From a virus, in IMG/VR virus record IMGVR_UViG_3300045282_000023, positions 1 to 42,357 of that record: a stretch of 42,357 nt of DNA; one strand, given 5' to 3'. The notes beneath the pieces are model-generated. The model was not told where the DNA came from and did no database searches. It saw nothing but the letters and a program-made list of their open reading frames with translations. The stretch's first letter is position 1; each line of letters starts with the position of its first letter. Shown one piece after another: positions 38,607 to 42,357 of this stretch. The position numbers and the translations under genes were made by a program.

Positions 38607-40376
38607 TCATTGTGGACCAATATCAGTTGCTCGAATCCATGCTCCATCATCACCACCATGTATGGTAAGGGTTCCTGTTGCGCTTGCATTCTGATATGTG
38701 AGACGAAACCCTTTGCTAACATTAGTAGTTGGCTTTAACCACCATCCAGAACGGTGATATGGAGCTAGATTAACAGAATCAAAAACTCCGTCATGAATTA
38801 CTCTACGTATACCATCGGTATAATTATAAATTCTTGCTAATGCACGTGTGGTAGCAAGAGTAGAAGTCAATAATACTTCGGCTTCTATAACATACTTTCT
38901 TCCTGCCAAATATGTTTGTATACCCAAATCAACAACAGACGTCTCATTATTGGTAGTCATTGTCATATCAGCAGCAAGCGATGCAAAACCAAACTCTCCC
39001 CAAGGAGTGTTCCAAGGAGGCCACCATCCAACCGGAGCAACAGTTCTATAAACTTGTAGTCCTGCGCCTGGAGCAGGAGACAACAAAACACAGGTTTGTC
39101 CATTAGCAGGACTTGGAAACGCTGCGTCTCGAGCGGCCATGTCTGCAAAGACTGGTATAACACCAGAAACACCAGACGGACCTTGTGGACCCGGGGCACC
39201 TTTTGCAGCTATCTTAGTTATTGAAACATTTGATCTTCCATCAACTGACATTCCAGCAACTTGGCCTTGAACCCAAATTTGAATAAGGTCTCCGGCTTTA
39301 CCTTGAATAATCTTAGTAAGAGAAAGTTCATCAAATTGAGTAGCATCAATAAAACCAACTACCGAAATATCAGCGTTTGCACCCGACGAAGCAAGAATAG
39401 TACGACAAGTAAGAATTTCCCAACCTGCTGTAGATCCGGCTTTACCGGTAACATCAACATGAACCATGTATGGTCCATCAGTATTAAGTATAATCGAATC
39501 TCCAACAAAATCGATGTCAGTTCCTCCGCCTTTATTAGGCACAAGAGGAATTTGTGTTCCAATAGCTGTTGTAGCTAATGGTCCAGTACCCGTCAAGCCA
39601 AACATAAAATACGAAGGTGTTTCTCCATTTGTACCATCGGCTCCAGCAGGACCTTCTGGACCTTCAGGACCTATTGGACCTTGAGGACCGGTGGCACCAG
39701 GAGTACCTTGGTCTCCTTTGGGTCCTTGAGGACCCGTTGGACCTGGTACGGTTGAAGCAGGACCTGTCGCACCAGTAGAGCCTTGTGGACCTTGAGCTCC
39801 GGTAGGACCAGGAGGACCTGGAACGGTCGAGTCAGCACCTGGAGGTCCCGTTGGACCCGCTGAACCAGTAGCACCCGTTGTCCCGGGATCTCCTTGATCT
39901 CCCTTAGGTCCTTGTGGACCTTCTGGGCCTGTAGGACCTGTAAGACCAGTGTCTCCTGTTGGACCGGCAGGACCTGGTACGGTCGAATCAGCACCTGGCG
40001 GACCTGTGGGACCTGGAGAACCGGCGGGACCTGTGGTTCCAGGATCACCTTTGTCTCCTTTCGGCCCGGGCACGGTTGAATCTGCGCCTGCAGGACCTAT
40101 TGGACCGGCTGGACCTGTGGGACCGGCTGGACCTTGTGGACCTTCTGGACCGCCCGCTGGCCCTGCAGGACCTTCTGGACCTGTCGGCCCGGGGGAGCCC
40201 GGCGGACCTTCGGGACCTGCAGGACCTATTGGGCCAATTGGACCTTCCGGACCTGGAGGACCCCCCGCAGGTCCTGGCGGGCCCGGAGGACCAACTGAAA
40301 TTACCGCAACTGAGGAGGACGCTGGGTCGACTACGATCAATTGCTCTCGAGATATGACATTGATCTCGCCGCTCAT
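38607..40376 (-). CDS. Collagen-like fibre protein with globular C-terminal domains (589 aa)
   Basis: Residues 1-30 ([20 protein letters not shown]) form a leader shared with the next fibre gene, followed by a Gly-X-Y region of about 215 residues ([19 protein letters not shown]). A C1q/TNF-like jelly-roll segment follows ([20 protein letters not shown], then [20 protein letters not shown]-type strands; see also [20 protein letters not shown]), and a second domain rich in Trp/Pro ([16 protein letters not shown]) ends the protein. It should form trimers on the virion, probably as a host-binding fibre or decoration. It is encoded upstream of the packaging genes, away from other tail genes. Confidence 0.8.
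   Translation of the reverse strand: MSGEINVISREQLIVVDPASSSVAVISVGPPGPPGPAGGPPGPEGPIGPIGPAGPEGPPGSPGPTGPEGPAGPAGGPEGPQGPAGPTGPAGPIGPAGADSTVPGPKGDKGDPGTTGPAGSPGPTGPPGADSTVPGPAGPTGDTGLTGPTGPEGPQGPKGDQGDPGTTGATGSAGPTGPPGADSTVPGPPGPTGAQGPQGSTGATGPASTVPGPTGPQGPKGDQGTPGATGPQGPIGPEGPEGPAGADGTNGETPSYFMFGLTGTGPLATTAIGTQIPLVPNKGGGTDIDFVGDSIILNTDGPYMVHVDVTGKAGSTAGWEILTCRTILASSGANADISVVGFIDATQFDELSLTKIIQGKAGDLIQIWVQGQVAGMSVDGRSNVSITKIAAKGAPGPQGPSGVSGVIPVFADMAARDAAFPSPANGQTCVLLSPAPGAGLQVYRTVAPVGWWPPWNTPWGEFGFASLAADMTMTTNNETSVVDLGIQTYLAGRKYVIEAEVLLTSTLATTRALARIYNYTDGIRRVIHDGVFDSVNLAPYHRSGWWLKPTTNVSKGFRLTYQNASATGTLTIHGGDDGAWIRATDIGPQ
39640..40290 (-). repeat. Gly-X-Y (collagen-like) coding repeat
   Basis: A continuous stretch of nine-base units encoding Gly-Pro-X with interspersed GADSTVPGP blocks. 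It gives open frames on both strands, which explains the large antisense reading frames here. The same unit recurs in shorter form near 40840-40890 and 41650-41950, so these blocks are candidates for recombination and length change. Confidence 0.8.
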
Positions 40377-40385
40377 TCACCCTCC

Positions 40386-40973
40386 TTATGCGAGACTAAG
40401 ACCGAGTCGAACGATCGAAAATCTTTGAACGATGATGTACCCAGGTGATTGCATTGCGTTTCCACGAGTACGTACTTGGAAGGTATCTCCGGCAACGCAT
40501 TGGCGGACCCAAGATGATTGAATTCGACAATCCCACGATGATATTGTATGTGAAATTCCTGTAATAAACGCAGGCGTGTATCCAACACCAGCCGAATTAC
40601 AAACTTCCCATTTGATACCAACAACATTGTCACTTCGATACTGTGCATCAATGTTGACAAGATACAATCCATCACCACCTGGAGGTAATGTGATTGTATT
40701 CGCAGCTAACCAACTTGCCGGGCCTCGAATAACCGTTGACAAATTGAGAATTGAATTTACCGCAGGTTGATTGTTTTGATTACCTTGACAAATAATCCCC
40801 ATTGGATGATCTGTGCCTGCACCAGGAGGACCCTGAGGTCCCGGCACAGTAGAAGCAGCACCAGGAGGACCTGACGGCCCTTGCGGACCCGCCGCTATGA
40901 CTGAGATAGCTCCAGAGGCTGGTTCTACGAATATGGTTTGATCTCGATGAAGAACATTAATCTCGTCGGTCAT
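40386..40973 (-). CDS. Short collagen-like fibre protein (195 aa)
   Basis: The N terminus [20 protein letters not shown] matches the leader of the 589-residue fibre, followed by only about eight Gly-X-Y triplets. A single C-terminal beta domain (residues 55-195) contains [20 protein letters not shown] and [19 protein letters not shown]. It is probably a C1q-like head. It overlaps the preceding beta-sandwich gene by four bases. The shared leader suggests the same virion anchor point. Confidence 0.75.
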   Translation of the reverse strand: MTDEINVLHRDQTIFVEPASGAISVIAAGPQGPSGPPGAASTVPGPQGPPGAGTDHPMGIICQGNQNNQPAVNSILNLSTVIRGPASWLAANTITLPPGGDGLYLVNIDAQYRSDNVVGIKWEVCNSAGVGYTPAFITGISHTISSWDCRIQSSWVRQCVAGDTFQVRTRGNAMQSPGYIIVQRFSIVRLGLSLA

Positions 40974-41290
40974 TCGGTCACCGTCCCTCGGAAGGTAACC
41001 TCCAATGGCCTATCAAATACTGGAACCGGCTCCCCATCCTTTACTCGTTTGATGTCCATGTAGCCACTATTGGCTTTGATAGATGCCGTTTCCATGTCAT
41101 CCAGAGTCAAAAGCAACTGTCCATCGACTCCACCGTTGACAAAAGAGACTTCCCAAGTGGCGATGAGCGGCGATTCTACCTCTGGCTCAGAACGAATTTC
41201 GCTAGTAATTTCATCGGCAGAAACGTCAATGCCCAGGTTTACTCGGATAGTGTTAGTTCTGCCCTTGTGGACGATGACTTGGTTGCTCAT
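40970..41290 (-). CDS. LtfC-like beta-sandwich protein (106 aa)
   Basis: Starts MSNQVIVHKGRTNTIRVNLG, followed by EIRSEPEVESPLIATWEVSF and SGYMDIKRVKDGEPVPVFDR. The order (H-K/R-G-x-T, E-I-R, D-I-K, R-P-x-x-V-T) matches small beta-sandwich phage tail-fibre-associated proteins such as LtfC-like domains. It may anchor the collagen-like fibres encoded next to it. Coupled by ATGA to the HTH gene upstream. Confidence 0.6.
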   Translation of the reverse strand: MSNQVIVHKGRTNTIRVNLGIDVSADEITSEIRSEPEVESPLIATWEVSFVNGGVDGQLLLTLDDMETASIKANSGYMDIKRVKDGEPVPVFDRPLEVTFRGTVTE

Positions 41291-41463
41291 GGATACTCCA
41301 TCACTGATGCTAAAATCGCCTTTAGATCGCTTTCTTTCACTCTTCTGGAATATGGCTCGCCTATAGCCGGAAGTTTACCGGTCCTGACCCAACGTCGAAC
41401 TGTACAGACATTGACTCCAAGAAGCTCAGAAACTCTTCGCAACGTATAGGTTCGCTCTATCAT
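41287..41463 (-). CDS. Small HTH (MerR/excisionase-type) DNA-binding protein (58 aa)
   Basis: The product starts MIERTYTLRRVSELLGVNVC and continues TVRRWVRTGKLPAIGE, a textbook HTH_17-type helix-turn-helix with wing (S-E-L-L-G-V, R-R-W-x-x-x-G-K-L). It starts in a TAATG overlap with the 29-residue gene and ends in ATGA with the next, so it is translated within the fibre operon. It is the only stand-alone DNA-binding regulator near the right edge. It might control the late operon or bind packaging DNA. Confidence 0.75.
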   Translation of the reverse strand: MIERTYTLRRVSELLGVNVCTVRRWVRTGKLPAIGEPYSRRVKESDLKAILASVMEYP

Positions 41464-41552
41464 TACCGTTTAATTCCTAGCCAAGTCAAAAATTGCACTC
41501 CTGCTATGACTCCAACTTCGACTAACAACCAAACGGTTTGAGTATGGGTCAT
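41463..41552 (-). CDS. 29-residue single-helix membrane peptide
   Basis: GGAGGTAGAAC precedes the ATG. The peptide MTHTQTVWLLVEVGVIAGVQ continues into FLTWLGIKR: one hydrophobic helix with a basic C terminus. Its stop overlaps the HTH start (TAATG), and it starts 10 bases after the membrane-collagen gene. It could be a holin-like or coupling peptide. Confidence 0.5.
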   Translation of the reverse strand: MTHTQTVWLLVEVGVIAGVQFLTWLGIKR

Positions 41553-41562
41553 GTTCTACCTC

Positions 41563-42255
41563 CTAAGGTATACATGCCAGAATTCTTTCACTTCCTCCAC
41601 GATCTAATTTAACCGTAAGAGTCTCTTGTTTAGTTCCTACGGGACATACTGGTCCAGGAGGCCCTTCGGGACCTCGTCTACCCTGTGGACCGATTCTTCC
41701 TTGAGCACCCGTTGGTCCAGGAGGCCCTGGAGGACCTGCGGAACCATTAAGTCCTGATGAACCGGATGGACCAGGAACGTTTGACGAGGCGCCTTTAGGA
41801 CCTGAAGATCCTTGTGGACCAACACTTCCAGAGGGGCCTGGAATATTGGACGCCGATCCAGAAGGTCCGGTTTTACCAACGCTTCCTTGTGGACCAGGCG
41901 GGCCAGATGAACCCGGGGGTCCGGACGATCCAGGCGGGCCAACCGGGCCTGGTATACCTTGACTCGGCGCACTGGCATTACCTGTTGCAAACGCAGCAAG
42001 AGAAAGACATATAATTATTAATATGGTTGAAGAAGCCATAAGCCAGATACTTACTTCTCCCTGTTCAGATAGTTTCATTCGTGCCTCGTGTAATTGAGAC
42101 GAAAGTCGTTCGGCTTCTTCACGAGCTTCCAAAAGACTTTCTTCACATTGTTTATTCCCACGTTTTCGAGCCCGAATAACAGCAGCCCATGCGGTGATGA
42201 TGGCGGCAATTCCGGTAATAACAGCAGCTAAACCGGCGGCAAATTCACCACTCAT
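41563..42255 (-). CDS. Membrane-anchored collagen-like protein (230 aa)
   Basis: Order: an N-terminal membrane helix ([20 protein letters not shown]), a charged coiled-coil-like helix ([20 protein letters not shown]), a second helix ([20 protein letters not shown]), about 100 residues of Gly-X-Y repeats and a short C-terminal tail ([20 protein letters not shown]). Two membrane segments plus a collagen shaft are odd for a virion fibre. It may be displayed on the host cell surface or inserted during assembly. AAGGAGTAGCAC precedes the ATG. It is the first complete gene from the right edge. Confidence 0.75.
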   Translation of the reverse strand: MSGEFAAGLAAVITGIAAIITAWAAVIRARKRGNKQCEESLLEAREEAERLSSQLHEARMKLSEQGEVSIWLMASSTILIIICLSLAAFATGNASAPSQGIPGPVGPPGSSGPPGSSGPPGPQGSVGKTGPSGSASNIPGPSGSVGPQGSSGPKGASSNVPGPSGSSGLNGSAGPPGPPGPTGAQGRIGPQGRRGPEGPPGPVCPVGTKQETLTVKLDRGGSERILACIP

Positions 42256-42357
42256 GTGCTACTCCTTACCTAAAAACCTCCATGTGTTCCAAAAGGTATA
42301 AACCCGCACAAAAAGGACATTGTTTTTTCCGACTTTTCCCCCGGGGAAATATCGGGG
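42256..42357 (-). other. Right edge: partial open frames, GC-rich end
   Basis: At least two frames are open from the right edge on the minus strand. One ends at 42259 (…FVRVYTFWNTWRFLGKE), the other at 42266 and encodes CPFC. Neither has a start inside the window, so a truncated gene is possible. The last 20 bases contain a CCCCGGGG palindrome. Confidence 0.25.

Noticed and set aside
38477-38722. 81-residue version of the acidic protein
   Set aside because: The extension overlaps the end of the fibre gene by over 100 bases and lacks a ribosome site; the internal ATG at 38596 has AAAGGA.
39949-40428. Large plus-strand reading frame rich in Gly and Pro (159 aa)
   Set aside because: It is the antisense of the collagen-like repeat: the GGTCCX unit stays open on both strands. 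No ribosome site precedes it and the minus-strand gene has full domain support.
41287-41463. Excisionase of a lysogeny module
   Set aside because: The fold fits, but no integrase, attachment site or repressor pair is visible; it is embedded in the fibre operon.

Overview
The window is one strand-biased tailed-phage genome segment. Every gene I can support lies on the minus strand, so the biological order runs from the right edge (42357) to the left edge (1). It encodes a complete siphovirus head and tail set: HK97-type terminase, portal, protease-capsid fusion, two major tail tube proteins, a 1511-residue tape measure, a Dit-like protein and a Gp37-like protein. No integrase, excisionase pair or recognisable lysogeny repressor is visible. 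The host is probably a Gram-positive actinobacterium. Evidence for this is an endolysin with DGGIF-type repeats common in Actinobacteria, a secreted Rpf/transglycosylase-like protein with a long Thr/Ser linker, and a ReqiPepy6 Gp37-like tail protein. The moderate-to-low GC of the sequence does not identify a genus. Several proteins also resemble families I recall from phages of Firmicutes and gut metagenomes; I could not check this.

Layout in the direction of transcription. (1) 42.3-38.5 kb: a membrane-anchored collagen-like protein, a 29-residue membrane peptide, an HTH protein, a beta-sandwich protein and two collagen-like fibre proteins that share an N-terminal leader. (2) 38.4-27.4 kb: small-terminase-like protein, HNH nuclease, connector, two small HxGVKGMHWG-tagged proteins, large terminase, portal, protease-capsid fusion, connectors, and two paralogous major tail proteins flanking a chaperone-like gene, followed by a tail-collar protein. 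(3) 27.4-20.9 kb: tape measure, distal tail, Gp37-like protein. (4) 20.9-14.1 kb: many small membrane proteins, a secreted wall enzyme, and several conserved phage proteins of unknown role. (5) 14.1-9.5 kb: one polypeptide joining SF3 helicase, primase-like, exonuclease and DNA polymerase regions, then an SSB-like protein. (6) 9.5-5.7 kb: structured noncoding DNA, small genes and an SF2 helicase. (7) 5.5-0.1 kb: NUMOD4 protein, endolysin, two overlapping nucleases, and a large DFDGD-type RNA polymerase-like protein.

The most unusual content is a possible private transcription system. Nine gap-free 27-nt elements (CGCA, an A/T-rich stretch, CA, then TATAAT and GAG) sit in front of small genes on the minus strand between 4.9 and 20.7 kb. 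Four of them drive what look like single-gene cassettes: promoter, small one-helix membrane protein, hairpin terminator. Three others are followed by short RNAs whose closing stem starts exactly at the GAG after TATAAT and ends in a U-rich tract. One of these RNAs carries tandem hairpins that covary with each other. If RNA starts at that G, the element behaves like a phage-polymerase promoter rather than a sigma-70 minus-10 box. The genome encodes an 884-residue single-chain RNA polymerase candidate with three helix-turn-helix segments and a virion-type N-terminal tag. The link between polymerase and promoter is inference.
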